From contig JAEBUN010000021.1 of assembly GCA_023014365.1 (NCBI GenBank), positions 744,001-808,000 on the forward strand: a DNA stretch of 64,000 nucleotides. The letters are read 5' to 3'. Of the stretch, positions 30,110 through 42,759 are shown one piece after another (the stretch's first letter is position 1; each line of letters opens with the position of its first letter). The position numbers and the translations under genes were made by a program. This DNA comes from Lepiota brunneoincarnata. Taxonomy: Eukaryota > Basidiomycota > Agaricomycetes > Agaricales > Agaricaceae. The notes under the pieces were generated by a model. That model was given only the letters and a program-made list of their open reading frames with translations. It did no database searches and had not been told where the DNA came from.

Positions 30110-33100
30110 TTATAGCACTCATCCTGTTCGGCAAGCTGGTGAGTTAGACGAGATATTAGCAGTATTTGGGCATCTGTTTGGCTACAACCCGTATGTAGAG
30201 GCATAGAGGACATATGTATAATAAATGCTGTTTTTTCAGTGTTGCCTTGACACCATGAATAAGTGCCAGGATAGCAGTCATTGGCGTGGCTAAGTTGAGT
30301 TGTGGTGTGGATGGGATTTCCAAAACAAGGCTGCACTTTAGTTGGCCAAAGAAATTGCATGGCCTGAATTCTGGTGTCCTTCTCTTTTGGCAAGCATGCC
30401 GATCTACAAGTTGAATATACTGGAATGGGGAACATTCAGATATCATATACAGGAAGGGGCAATAGTGCTCACTTGTACAAAGGATGCATCCTGACTGTCC
30501 TCTCTCTTCCCAACCAAATCACAGGCAATCATGAGATCACCTCCTTCAAGACAAGTTACTCTGCCATATTGGACAACAAGCTGATCTGGTTTTATGACAG
30601 ATTGAATAACTTGCTTCGTGACATTGAAGCGTGTTGCTAAAGAAGCTAGAACTTTGTTATATATGGGTGGAGGTAGGGTTTCACATGGTCGCAGGGCAGA
30701 AAGCATGTAAAGTGGGTCTGTTTACAAGAGGTAAATAAGCAATAATGATGTGATGACAAGTTGAACATACATAAATCATGGACAGTTTTGTCGGTTTCCT
30801 TCTTGTCAGGATCCAAAGATAGCGTGTCATAAAGATCATATAATAATTGTATTTGATTTAGCTGTGCAGCTGCTGTAACAAAGGTGTTGATGGATTTGTA
30901 AGGGTGGTGTCTACTTCTGATTGATGGAAGTAGAGTATTGCAATGATGCTCCATAGGAAATGCCCAATATGTCCAGACAGGACCCACCACCTGGATACCC
31001 CATGCAATATGAAGAAGGGCATGGAGAGTCAGAGGACAAGCAGAGAGTCAAACAGGGTCATTTTGATAGTACAGTCTGCATTGATTTAAGTATAAGAGCA
31101 CAACGTAGAAGGTAGATACTCACTTCTCATACATCTGAACCCAAGACTTGAAACCCTCATCAATCTGTTTCAATTCCTCTTCTGTGAGCTTGAACAACAA
31201 GCAGAGCTTCAAAAGTTTGACAAGCTGCATGAAATGGTCATAGTACTTTGTGTTTGTGAACCTGCCACAGAGCACAACTGGAGCAATATAGAGTGTCCAG
31301 ATGGCATACATCTTGGCAGTCATTTGCAACCATTTAGTCACAATGTTGGGTACTGAAGCTCCAAAAGCTGCTGGGATTGTTGCACCACATGCTGCCATAG
31401 CCGCACCAATTTCATTCCAGATTTGCATTGCAATAACACAACCTTTGCCTTGGTGATCTAGGTCCTTGAATTCACAAGTCCAGAACAGAATGAGGTTGGG
31501 AATCAAATTTTCCCAAATGAGGTGCATGAAGTCAAATGGGAATGAAGATGGGAATGAGAGTGAAGATATGGTACTGAGGATCGGTATCCCTTTGATGCCA
31601 TATTGTTTGGCAAGCTCTTCATGTATGGAGTTACTGAGGGCCATTTCTACAGCATGCGCTTGCTCTAAAAACTCCTCATGAGTATGAATGGGGAGATTAG
31701 ATGGGTTGTATCGAGGAGGATTTGCTTCAGGGATCTTATCTCATCAAAGAGGGACATAGTAAGTGTGAGATTGTGAGCAAATCCCTTTGATGTTGCAGAT
31801 ATGGCATGGGCTGATACCATTCTGCCCTTTCATGCGCATGATTAGGGCCATGGCCAGAATGTCACCAAATGCTACAATGAGATAGGCATGAAGCAAGAAT
31901 ACTGATTGACTGATCGCATCAAAAGCTTTGATACCCATTTCAAGTTGGATGAGTTCTTGAGCAAGTGGCCAGCAGAACAAATCCCAATCCCAAGGCTTTT
32001 TTGGACCTGGGACTGTACCAACATGAATGTGGTACTGTTTCTGGAAACATATTTCAGGGGGGAGATTGTAGTTGACAAGGAGGATGGGCCAGCATGTCTT
32101 ATCACACTGTTTGAATGGACCAAAGCTGTCTGTTGAAAGACTGAGGGCAACGTCGTGCTCATCAGAGAAAAAGTACATGGGATGACTTGTATCAGGGATG
32201 AGAGTATTGAGTAAGGACTGATAATGGGAACCATCAAAAATGTCCTTAATGATGCCAGGCTCATGAATGTGTTCTCCCCGATAGTGCATTTTTTTTGCAC
32301 GTGTGTGAGGTTTGCCAACATAGCTTGTAGGCGAGGGATGAGGGGAAGGTACTTGAATGTCTTGCGTGGCTTTCCATTAGTTGTGTATCGCATTTCCTTG
32401 CAGTTGGGGCATTCAGCAAGGTCTTCATATGGCCCAACAAAGCAAACACAACTATTTATACAACAGCTGTATTGTACGGGCCAAAATCCAGACAGGGATT
32501 GAATGCACTTCTTGGTCATTTTCAGGCTAACCTGACTGCTGCCTGGAAAGGCTTTATGGAATTGACTGAAGGTGCACTCAGTTATGTGGTCCTCCACCTT
32601 GAGCATATAACTACAAAGTAGATTAAGGTCTGAATCTCCCAAGGCATTCATATCTGAAGTATTGTTAGCGAGGCAGGTGATTCATAGGGCAAGGACAAAC
32701 CTGTGGCTGTGGACACTGCTTCACACTCAAAGGTTTCCTCAAGCATGTCCCAAGAGGAAATACCAGCTGCTTCAGACCCCGCAAACAAGCCATTGTTTTC
32801 GTTGACCTTGCCATCTTCACTGCTCTCGCAGGTTCCATCACTCTCACAGGCTTCATTGCTCTTGCAGTCTTCATCACTCTCACAGTTTTCAGGCTGGGAA
32901 ACTTCTGGATCAGCTCCAACAACACCATCAAACCCCTTGTCTTCACTGTTGTTATGATTCCTACAGGCAGGCCCAGAACCATCATCTCGCAGGTGGCTAT
33001 TTCCCCATCGCTGCTCCCTCATGCGCCTGGTTCTATCCACAAACCTGTCTGGCTGGTGCATAGATGGCAATGCTTCAAGGAAATTACCACCACCATCTTG

Positions 33101-33439
33101 TTCTAATACAGGGAGGGTTTCTGTGAAGTCCGTTTTGGCTTGGGAGGTAGAAAATATTCCAGGAGGTTGGTGCACCTCAGGTTGAGCTGCTTTAGTCCGC
33201 TTACAGCTGCCGTCCTGGTCAGAACTAGATTGCAGCTGCTTTTTGGAGTCTCCCCCCCAGTGGTCCTGAGGTGGAATCCAGCAGTGTTGGTGGTTGGGGA
33301 GCAAGGAAGCATGCCCCAGTCGTTCTTGCTCTGCTAAAACACTTGCTCTGAGTGACGTCTTTCCACAACCATTCAAATGGTTTTGTCTCGTAGTGTATGT
33401 CACTTGCAGGCCACAACCGCAGGTGCAGGGGATAGGCAT
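30110..33439 (-). pseudogene. TNP2-like (CACTA) transposase gene
   Basis: A spliced transposase acting on the CACTA ends. The N-terminus is a short cysteine-containing stretch (CTCGCGLQVTYTTRQNHLNG) and a long acidic linker. A 47-bp intron (32654-32700) joins it in frame to the core. Core landmarks include CCINSCVCF...CPNCKEMRY (zinc-binding-like), LSTDSFGPF, VNYNLPPEICF, VGTVPGPKKPWDWDLF and FPFDFMHLIWENLIPNL. An intron starting GTGAGT near 31128 joins to LSACPLTLHALLHIAWG and GPVWTYWAFPMEHHCNTLLP, with further exons down to about 30110. Defects are an indel in the A8/T8 run (32289-32296), tandem TGATGA near 31736-31741 and a TGA just after the GTGAGT intron. Confidence 0.82.
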
Positions 33440-33639
33440 GACCAGGGTGGAGAGAAAAAATGCACGATAGCACAGCCTGGTGGACTTTTCCTGCCGATGC
33501 AGGGTGACTCACGCAGGGATGTGTGAGACAGATTAACAAGCATATATTACTTGTCGCGAGGAATGCTTCTACATAATGGGAGGGTATGGACAAGGAATTG
33601 GTATGTGAAGGTGGACGTCTGGCCTAACATCCACCAATC

Positions 33640-33990
33640 CAAAGAGTAGCATGTGTCACTGTTCACAATGATCACCCACAGCAGTTTGGGAACTCTCAGT
33701 TAGCCTCTGAGGGGATCCTCAGACAGTACCCGAGGGGTGTTCCAGTATGAGTTTTTGTGCTTACATCTGAGGAGATCCTCAGATGATAGCCACAGACTGG
33801 CGTCCAATTTCTATGGCTGAGATACATAGATAACATCTATGTTGAGTGTCAGTAGATGAGAGTTTGACCTTCATAAATACTTACCTCATCCATTAAGCAG
33901 GTTCCAGGCAGTTAACAACCGAGATCATGATGGTGGAAGGGAATGTGTGAAGGAAACACATCCTGTTGATCAGGGCATCACCTGACTCAT
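33640..33990 (-). repeat. Duplicated upstream region, copy near the transposase
   Basis: Shares landmarks in the same order with 37005-37335: gtgtcac..ttcac, two GGAGATCCTCAGA-type motifs about 60 bp apart (33714 and 33774), and gatca..gcatcacctgac (33968-33985). TCTGAGGAGATCCTCAGA is itself a short inverted repeat. It also contains a decayed copy of the first codons of the neighbouring gene. Confidence 0.5.
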
Positions 33991-34291
33991 TTTCTCATGT
34001 GCTCTTGTGATTGCTGCACAGATATCCCCACTGTTTCTGGGGTGAATGGAACATCTTATAGATGCAATGTCCTTGATCCATAGATGATGGCAAGGAGGTG
34101 ACAATAGAGCTAAGAGGATCAGCCTTACAGATGTATAGGTCAAGCCATTGACTTCAGCATATGTGTAACTCGTGTTCAACTTAGCTTGCCTGGTAGAGAT
34201 TCAAATAAATGACTCATGATTTCAGGTACTTCTGTATTTACATGACACTATTCCAGCCAACAAAAAAAAACATAACTACGACATGATGAAT

Positions 34292-37022
34292 CTACTGATG
34301 GGCACCAGGGGGACCAAACTTGTTGATAAATTCCCTGGATTGTTCTTTGAGGACTTTCATCGCTCGTTGTCCTTCAGGGGCACCTCTCAGCCACTGGCGC
34401 CAAGTTGACGGAGTCCAAGGGAATCCCATCTTCTCATCCTCACAGTATCCCATTGCACAAGCCACTTGTCTGTTGTAGAGATCATTCATCCGGTCAGACC
34501 AACGTCCCAAATCTTCACCTGATCCCTTGTAGAGGTGTGTCAAGGGGAACCACAACAATTTTCTTTTGTCCTCTCCCTGGCCTGAAGATTGTAGTCAGTA
34601 ACACATTAAATATGAATGGAATAAGAACTCAGACCTGTGTATGAGACATATAACCCACAGATTACGTCCAATTCATCCTGGCTCAAGTCATCATCCAAAA
34701 ACTCGTTTCCTGCCTCATCCATAACAGAATACATGAGCGAACCATCATGATATTTGCCTGATGGGCTGGATAGAGCACCCTGTACACCAATGGTGTTGAG
34801 AGCAATGTGGCAAACAAAGCCCCCACACAACAATGCTGCCCAACCACAATGCTGTTTCAAAATGATCTGACACTGCTGATGGTAGAATTCATAGTCCATC
34901 TTAGTGAACTTGTGGTCTAGCAGATGGAGCGGAACTGATACCGCCTGAGGCAGCACTCCCATGCCAAGGGCCCTGAGGGTAGCAGCAGATTGAAGTGTGT
35001 GGAAATGTGTCCCAGCCATAACCAACTCCAGCACAATGTCTTTCTCTTTAATGTCACTCCCCATCCTGCAAATGGAGAGAGCAGCTGTTGCAGTATATAC
35101 AGCAAGGTTCCAGGGCACAGTGGACTCTGATCCAAAATCAAACATGTACATCTGATCAGTTGAGTTGGCTACAACTCGAATGTATTTCAACTGGTGTGAG
35201 TTTATCAAGGTGTGAGGATTAGAGTCAGCTAAGTCCCACTCTTGGATATGTGGCTGTGGGGGAAGCTTCTCGGAAAAACAGGCAAGGAACTTTAAACACC
35301 TTTGACCCAGTGGTGTGGAGAAAAATAGACTTTCCAAAGGTGTCCATGTAATCCCCAAAGTGTGAATCAAGCTCCTCCCATTCACGGGTCCAACTACGGT
35401 GTCATTCTCATTCAGGTCTGTGGGGACTGTGAAGCCAAACTGGTTATAAAGGATCTCCAAAGTTGCACACTGCAAATTGTCAGCCATGAATTGGTCACTG
35501 TCAACCAGATGGGTTGATACAGGAACAAGTTGCAGTGGCCTGCTCAACTTCTGATATCTCCCCCCAAGGAACTTCAGCTGTGCTTGTAGGAGCCTGACTT
35601 TGGTCTCCCCACTCCTGAAGCAACCTCAACTGGGCCCACAGCAACCTCCTGGACCTTGTGCATGTCTTCATCATCACTATCCTCATCCTTCCCCCACTCT
35701 GTACAACAGTGCCACTCATTGAAAACAGCATCATACCATTTCTGCCCTGGGCCATGTTCTGCAAGCATACTCTCTCGCTCATCTCTCCTCACAAGTTGTT
35801 GTATAAACTTGGTGGGATCATCAAAATCCCAATCCCAGACAAAGACAGGTGCACTGGTAGTGGGTGGGTTCCTCTCTCGGTTCTCCCATTTTTGACAATC
35901 CAGTGTGGTCCCTCTTGCTTTCAGCTTGGCAACGGCAGCTGCATGCTCTTGAAAGAATGGTTCCCAAGATGTTCTCCCAGACCTGGTGGACTCCATCCTC
36001 ACCGTTCCTCCTTTGGTGAGATATACATGTACGTCTGGTGAGCTTCCATCTGTGGGCTCATCAATTGACATATCATAATCTTCATCTGGTGGTTGTGGTT
36101 GAAAAGAGTCTGGTTCCCATGGCAGAAACTCATCACCGGTGTCAAATTTGGAAGATGGGAGTGGCCGTTCACGGGGTACATCAGAAAATGCGATGAGCAG
36201 CCAGTGGCTAGTAGCAGGGAAGTGAGGTGTCTTTGCAATCCAAGTGGTTGCCAGTTGAAGTTCATGGGCACTAGGTGCAGGATATGATGGATCTGTTGTA
36301 GGACTCCAATGGTACCATACAGGGACATTGATATTCATGAAATAGGCAGGGCTTGGCTGCAATGGCCAGGGCAGGAGATGGAGAATCACACCTGCTCAGT
36401 TTATGTCCCAGTATCTCTGCAACAGCGGTGCCATTTGGAGACTATCCAGCAGCACCTGATTGAACTTGCGCACCATTGCGACCTGAACAACCCATTTTGC
36501 GGGTGTGATTCCCTCATAATAGCCAGGATCTATGATCTTGTGGATTTTCCAGTGGAGTAAGCCCAACCATATACTAAACCAGTCACAGGCTTTGGTAGCG
36601 AGATGCCGTGCACGTGATTCTGTGCTGTGTTTTTGGTGATACCTGAAACTAGAAGGGGCAAACGGGCAGAGAAAATTCAGGCCATTCTTGGTCTTCAGAA
36701 TTTGTGTGATTTCATCCAGACTGTTCTTGATCGCTAGCCACTGCAAAACAACCTGTTCTGGCAAACTAAATCCATCCGAACCTGTATGGGTAAATTTCTG
36801 TGGGATGTGAGCCAACGACTCTACCAATACACTGCTGTAAGCCGCGGGTATGGTGGGGATGCAGCTCAACCACTCTGTTTGTGCAGTCCACCATTGTGGT
36901 TGTTGGAAATCGTTGGCTGTCAAGGCACCTAGCACAAATGTATGAAAGCTCTCAATTGTATTGTCCTCCACCAGCGCGAGATTGTGCTGGCTGTTGGGTG
37001 AATAGAAAGTGTCACCATTCAC
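34292..37022 (-). pseudogene. Large multi-exon gene carried inside the CACTA element
   Basis: Four blocks of one gene. 37022-36396: MNGDTFYSPNS..., with WWTAQTEWL. 36389-35574: MNINVPVWYHW, ERNPPTTSAPVFVWDWD, then NEWHCCTEWG. About 35565-34635: QFMADNLQCATLEILYNQFGF, then VPWNLAVYTATAALSICR. 34581-34292: LLWFPLTHLYKGSGEDLGRW. The last intron (34582-34634, 53 bp, GTCTGA...TTCAG with a TTACTGAC branch-like site) restores the frame exactly. I recognise this as a protein type common in agaricomycete genomes near transposons, with no assigned function. Block 2 to 3 is out of frame (about 35556-35574), and block 1 to 2 is separated by a stop. Confidence 0.62.
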
Positions 37023-37335
37023 GATGGAGACTCACCCTGCCATGATGGAGATCCTGCCAGCTAATGTCCAAGGAGATCCTCAGACAAACTCTGACAGAAA
37101 CCGTGTGGGTGCTTCAAGCTCTGCATCCAAGGAGATCCTCAGACAGGTGTTACAAGCTTAAGGTGTCAAGTGGGAGGGCAATAACTGTTTAGAAGTTGGT
37201 CAGGTAGAATCGGTTTGTGGTTTCTTGACTTACGCTAACGTGTGCTTGCAGTCATTGACTTGAGGGGAACAGTGGTGGTGGTTGCACTAGGTGTGGATCA
37301 CAGCACCAACAGATCAGAGGCATCACCTGACCTTT
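37005..37335 (-). repeat. Duplicated upstream region, copy before the large gene
   Basis: The promoter-proximal region of the 37022-34292 gene. It has the paired GGAGATCCTCAGAC motifs at 37072 and 37131 (59 bp apart) and gatcagaggcatcacctgac near 37312-37331, matching 33640-33990. Confidence 0.5.
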
Positions 37336-38460
37336 AACAATTTTCTGGTCGTGTGATGCTGATGGTGTGCAGTGCCTTCAGCCTTCAAGTTCCACACTAC
37401 CACCTCCTTGCTGCAAATTCGACTCAACTGCTGGAGGAACATACTTGTTTTTAGAGTTAGAGTGGTCTTTGGATCTCCAAAGACCTCTCCTCCTCATTTG
37501 TGGTCTTGGGATGATGGTCTTGGATCTCCAAAGACCCTCTAACATGGCCTTGTGATGATGATCTGTATATATGAAGAGTATGGTGCAACAATGTTATAAG
37601 GAAACGGACCTTGCTTGCTGTCTTCTCCCCTCGTAACTTATTTCATGCCCTTCCAGTTCTGCTCTAAACTTCATTAATAAAATCCTTGTCTTCCGCCCCA
37701 TATCTCTGACTGTGCCTTGGGTCAGTAGGACAGATCAGCAAAACATCTACCTGACTTCTCTCATCCCTCTTCTCTCTCTGTCTTGCCTCGAGGATCAAAG
37801 ACCAGCACTGCTGACACAGCTGTGCTCGCAACCTGGTCACCTCTCCCTCCCTCCCCAAGGAGATGAAATACTGACATGGTGGATATGAGATGACTAGCGA
37901 AGAAGTAGGGGTTGCCAATTGATCTCAACGAGACCTTATTGAATCAGAATCAGCTTATATCCATGCATGTTACAGACCAGATTAGCCAGTGCAAATCAGT
38001 AATGGGAATAGAGAGTGGTGCTAGTGGGATCCACTCTGGGAGTGCCAAGTTGCGTTGTGGGCCACATAGTATAATTGGATATATCTGTAACTACATACAC
38101 ATATCTCTCCCACCTCTACTATTTACGATCTTTCCTGTTCAACCTCTTAGATACCTTTGTGGGTGACTGCGTTGTCTCACAAACTTTGATGTGGATGGTT
38201 ATTGTAATCTTCCTGAAAGTTAGCTCCCATAATACCCTTCTATGACAATCAACTCACTTTTCTTTTCTTACGGGGCCTGTTTGCATCACTTTCCCCCAAC
38301 TCATGCTTATGACTATTTGCAGATGGTCCACCATCGGTAATAGCACCGTTGAAATGCAGATTACTTTACAAGATTGACAATGAAGTTCATTAACAGGTTC
38401 GCTAATTCCGACTTTATAAGTTTGTGGGGGAGAGGTTGTCACAAATCTCCAGAAATATAT
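37336..38460. other. No confident gene
   Basis: Short frames only. A CCAAAGACC/GATCTCCAAAGACC motif recurs near 37470-37545. Nothing supports a product. Confidence 0.4.
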
Positions 38461-38641
38461 TCAATTCTAGTGTTTTTGGGGTTTTGGTACATTATTCTCT
38501 TAGTCTCCAACTAGACAGGCAGTTGTTCTATCTGAATACAATGGGAACTTTGACGGTTGTTACTATATAATATGTTAACTAATATCTTCACAATTCAATA
38601 AGTCAGGCAAAATGCAAGCTTTTGCAATCAGTGAACCTCCG

Positions 38642-39000
38642 TAGACCTAGCAGACAACATGTTCTAACGGGCCCTAGCATACTACATCCTTTTCTCTTGA
38701 CAATACTGTAAATTTACACTACCCAGTGAGACAGGCTTTTGACAAGCTCCTGCAGTAAGTGTCTTTAAGCTAGTAGGCCTAGTGGACAGCATTATCTAAC
38801 AGGCCCTAGCGCACTACAGCTTCTGAACAAGGCAATAAAACTTGTTATACTACTCAGTGAGACAGGCTTCTAGCAAGCTCCTGCAGTAAGTATCTTTAAG
38901 CTAGATAGACCTAGTGGACAGCATTTTCAACAGGCCCTAGCATACTATGTTCGCTTCTCAATTAAACAGCTCTACAATTCAATGGTATACTTCTGAGGCA
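38642..39000 (+). repeat. Tandem repeat, period about 132 bp, about 2.4 copies
   Basis: Units begin with tagacctag or taggcctag at 38642, 38774 and 38906. They share ...aacaggccctagc.. and ..agtgagacaggcttytRRcaagctcctgcagtaag. No ORF spans it. Confidence 0.8.
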
Positions 39001-40089
39001 AGGCCTCTAAGAGGAACACAAAGAAATGGAAGTTAGTGAACTTTCTACTTAAGAACAGAAGAGGCATAGCAACTCATATTCAGTTCTCAAGTCAAGCAGA
39101 AGGGTCTGTCAATATCTCAATCATTTCAAAGGGTCTGGTTTTAAAAAGTATAACTCTTTAAGTCTCTGATGGTCTTATGACCGAAGAAAATCGTGTAAAA
39201 TTGCTTTATATTCCTATCCTAATCAACCATACAATCAGGGGGGGAAATAGGCAAGCGGTTTCTTGCCTTCCATGTAATTTACAGATGAGTTTTTATAACA
39301 ATATACAATTAACTTATGGGTATACCTGAAACAAGCCTTCAGCTTCATCATTTTATTGTCCCCTCATCATTTAGGAGCATTATTCTAGAAGTTCCGATAT
39401 CAGCGACATCAATTTTCTCTCAGGGACTTGCTCCCTAGGTGCCTGGCTATTTATATCACAGCCAGCCAAGTTAGCAAGTTTCCTTGCTAACGTTTATCTA
39501 TTGGTTTTTATTTTATTCTTGGACTCTCCACACCTGAGCTTTTCAACCCTAATGTTCTAAAGTCCACTTCCATAGTCTTCAGGTAGTAGACTAACACTAG
39601 AATTAATTAGCTTATTCTATTCTTATCAATCTTCATTTTCTAGTTCATCATTTCTGATCTCTTTTTGTTTCTATAAGGGGGCATCCTTCCCTGAGTACCC
39701 TCTGGGATACCCCCATTTGATCCCTTAGGTTTCAATATTATCAGAACCGTTCCAAGGGGACATTCTTTGTCAGGGCATTCAGCTAATCCCTACATTCTTT
39801 TGTCAAGATTCACTCCTGGACCTGTTATTATGACTAGGTACCATCTGGATGACATAGGTGTTGCAACTCATCCGCTTTCTAGGGTAGAGGCGAAGAAATG
39901 GGTCTTTTGTGCAGTCATGAGTATCTTAACTAATATCTTAGTTAACACAGTATCGGATACAATGCTTGGGTACATTCATACCAGAGTCATTCTTCCACAG
40001 CCTTGTCACCCATAAGTTAGTTAACATCACTTTTACTTGTCTGGGTGTTCTGGTTCTGTTTCTGAGATGTCCTGCCTTCACATATTTTA
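39001..40089. other. No recognisable gene
   Basis: AT-rich sequence with only short frames. A possible inverted pair, gagtaccctctgggatacccc (39694), may be a decayed transposon end. Confidence 0.4.
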
Positions 40090-40475
40090 TGTTACCCAGG
40101 TTAGGGGTTCACTCTTGAGTGGCACGGTGTTCGTGGCAGGATGACTATACAGACTTGGTCCTGTCCTACTAAGCGTGACTTGGAGATGACGGAGCACTAT
40201 AGTCCAGCCGGTTTGAGGGCAAAGAGATATAGGAGGCAAGAACTGTATAACACTAAGATAAGGATACAAGGTATTGTACTGTATCCTTATATACTTCTAA
40301 GTGTGGCTGTACTCCTACTATAATAGTTTGGACCAGAGTAACTATGAGTCAGAGATAAGAAAACATGAGGCATATACTAAGAATAGTCCTTCTGATGTAC
40401 ACTACTGATGGTTCCATAGTGACATGGGAATATAAACTAAAAGTAACCATCCTTCTGATAAGACTTCTGATAACA
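40090..40475 (-). repeat. Solo LTR-A (386 bp)
   Basis: A minus-strand copy of the element 1/3 LTR (ends TGTTACCC ... TCTGATAACA on the plus strand) with an exact TSD tttta on both sides (40085-40089 and 40476-40480). It inserted into the CACTA element after that element had arrived. Confidence 0.93.
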
Positions 40476-40788
40476 TTTTAGATAGTATTCTAAATCTCTT
40501 GCACCCAGTGTCTGACCATGGCCATATACTGATATTATTCAGTAATGGAGAGTTAGTTACTTTATTAGCTAGTGATTTCACAAATGAAATGATTTTGTGG
40601 TGCAACACTGTCACCTCCATCTGCAGCTGCTGCAGTCTTGGTTGTACCATCACCTCTCAATTTAATGACAGCTCCATTCCCGTGTGGAGCTTCTTAGCAA
40701 AGTAGGACATTGTATGTCAAGTTGTCTCACCTTCTAGCTTAGCTGATGTATTTTTGTCGCAGTTGTTGTCTTTTTCCCTTGCAAGCAT

Positions 40789-41734
40789 GGAAACATGTCC
40801 TGAAGCCCCCAAAGCCAAGGTTGCAAAACAAGAAGGCAAGATATTATTCTCTGGGTACTATCTATGCAACTGACATCATTCAGCAGAGATTGATAAGCTG
40901 AAGAAAACCACTGCCTTGAAGGCCAAGGGCAACAACATAAAAGAGATCCCCCACCCCCATGGCACCATTGCAGACCTTCAGGGCAAAATGGGCTTGGAAA
41001 ACAACCAGCCACTTTACATGCACTGCCAGGTAAGTTCTGCTTCATTTTACTTTCAATGCTAATGCCTGCCATAGGCACTTGTTAAACGTGCCCTGGAGCA
41101 TGCAGATATACAACGCAACATTGATTGGAGGCGCCAAGACCCAGTTGTCTTGGCCAAGATTGCCAATATTGTATGTTTATTCTTAACTAGTCATAATTCC
41201 TAACCACATACACCAACTATGTACATCACACAGGTGCACACTCAACATGAACAGCTTTAGTGTTATGAAGGAAACTGGGCCACCATCAAGATCATAAGGA
41301 TGGTGCTCAAAAATAAAAGGACTGGTACTCGAAGAACCCTTCATGCTTTGAAGAGTGCCAGCAAGGATCAAAATGATGAGATTGGAGATGCTTTTGAGCA
41401 GGAAGGGCACAACACAGAGTACATCGGTAGTGATAAGGGTGCAGATGAAGTGGGAGCAGGTAGCGATGGGGGAGTCAGTGGTGATGATAGGGAAGAGGGG
41501 GGTAGTGATGACAAGAAAGAGACAGGGCTTGATGAGGAGGAAGGGACAGGTTATGAGGAGGAGGAAGAGACAGGTTGTGATGAGGAGGAAGAGATAGGTT
41601 GTGATGAGGAAGAGACAGATCATGATGAGGAGGAGGAACCTGAGGACAATGATGAGGACACTGGTGTTTTGGTGGGGGTAAAGAGAAAAGCAAAGGAGAG
41701 TGCCGGAAAGATGAAGAGGCTAAGGAGAAAATAG
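40789..41734 (+). pseudogene. Spliced gene with long acidic C-terminus
   Basis: ATG at 40789 (METCPEAPKAKVAKQEGKIL). GT-AG introns lie at 41030-41074 (45 bp) and 41171-41233 (63 bp). Exon 2 reads ALVKRALEHADIQRNIDWRR. Exon 3 continues NWATIKIIRMVLKNKR and ends in an Asp/Glu-rich tract and a basic KRLRRK tail, a nuclear-protein-like composition. In-frame stops (about 40873 and TAG at 41258-41260) make it non-functional. It sits inside the CACTA element on the opposite strand to the transposase. I do not recognise the family. Confidence 0.5.
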
Positions 41735-42759
41735 TGTAGGAAGGTTGATGAGTTCAAGAGGGGAGGAGAGTGTCTTTGAGTCGGACTAGGGGAGGAAAGA
41801 GATTGTGATGAGTATTCAAGATACAAGGATATATTTTCACTGGAGAATGAATCCTCCAAACATCTATATAAAATATGGTAGAGAAAGTGGTCCTATGTTA
41901 CTTGTGGGCTAGAGAAGACAATGAATGCACAAAAGGGAGTGAAACTATATAACTATGAGAGGATGTATAGGTGAAACAAATGTAACAGAGGTAGATTTTT
42001 GTGGGATGGGAACACAGAGGAAAACTTACAAGTACATTATGGAGAAATTTTACATACATTTTTATGGGAACTTATCTGAAGACTGAAGGTATGAACAATC
42101 CAGGGTCATCATTCCATTCCATCATTTGTCATCCATGTCCAACATTTGTCATCTCCATACCATTTCCACACGTAGCCAGGAGGCTACTCCCACAATAGTG
42201 AAGGTTGGGAGACAGAGGGAGGGAGAGATGGGATCAAGGAATCTAGGTAAGAGGAAGAGCTGTACTTCACTATCCTATAATACATCTTTCTAGCTAGCTA
42301 GCCATCATCTGCCCTCTGCAACAGTACAGTTATATTGTTGCTTATCACTGCAGTAATGGTTATCAATCACAACTATTTTTGACATTCATACCTGAGGGGA
42401 CTGACCACCTGAACACTCAATTCCTGCAGCTTTCATAGTTGAGAATGACAACCGAGATTGTTGTCTCTTCCACTGACTAATTGCCATGATTTACCCCAGA
42501 ACAAAGGTCGTGATTTCCTTCGGAATAAGGGTAGAATTTTCTTCAGTTTCCTTCTGAACAAAGGTTGTAAATCTTTAATAATTTGAAGCAAATTATGACC
42601 CTTCACAACCTTAAACAAAGCAACATTCCTCCATTAAGTGTGATAATTAAGTGTACTAGGGTGTGTAAATTGCTACATTATCAATGAATATTTGCAACAC
42701 TAATATTTCCATATATGGTGGGAATTGACTATCCCTTATGTCAGAATCAGGGGTTGTTT
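41735..42759. other. No recognisable gene
   Basis: The right subterminal part of the CACTA element. A TTCYTTCGGAATAAGG-type motif recurs near 42490-42550. No coding signal. Confidence 0.4.

Noticed and set aside
29741..33439. KDZ (Kyakuja-Dileera-Zisupton) transposase instead of CACTA
   Set aside because: The core motifs (NYNLPP, GPKKP, GPVWTYWAFPMEHHC) and CACTGT ends with a 3-bp TSD fit TNP2/CACTA better. I see no KDZ-type cysteine cluster or TET/JBP partner gene.
41354..41734. Acidic Asp/Glu tract read as a separate repeat protein
   Set aside because: It is the last exon of the spliced gene starting at 40789; the GT-AG introns and in-frame continuity support one gene.
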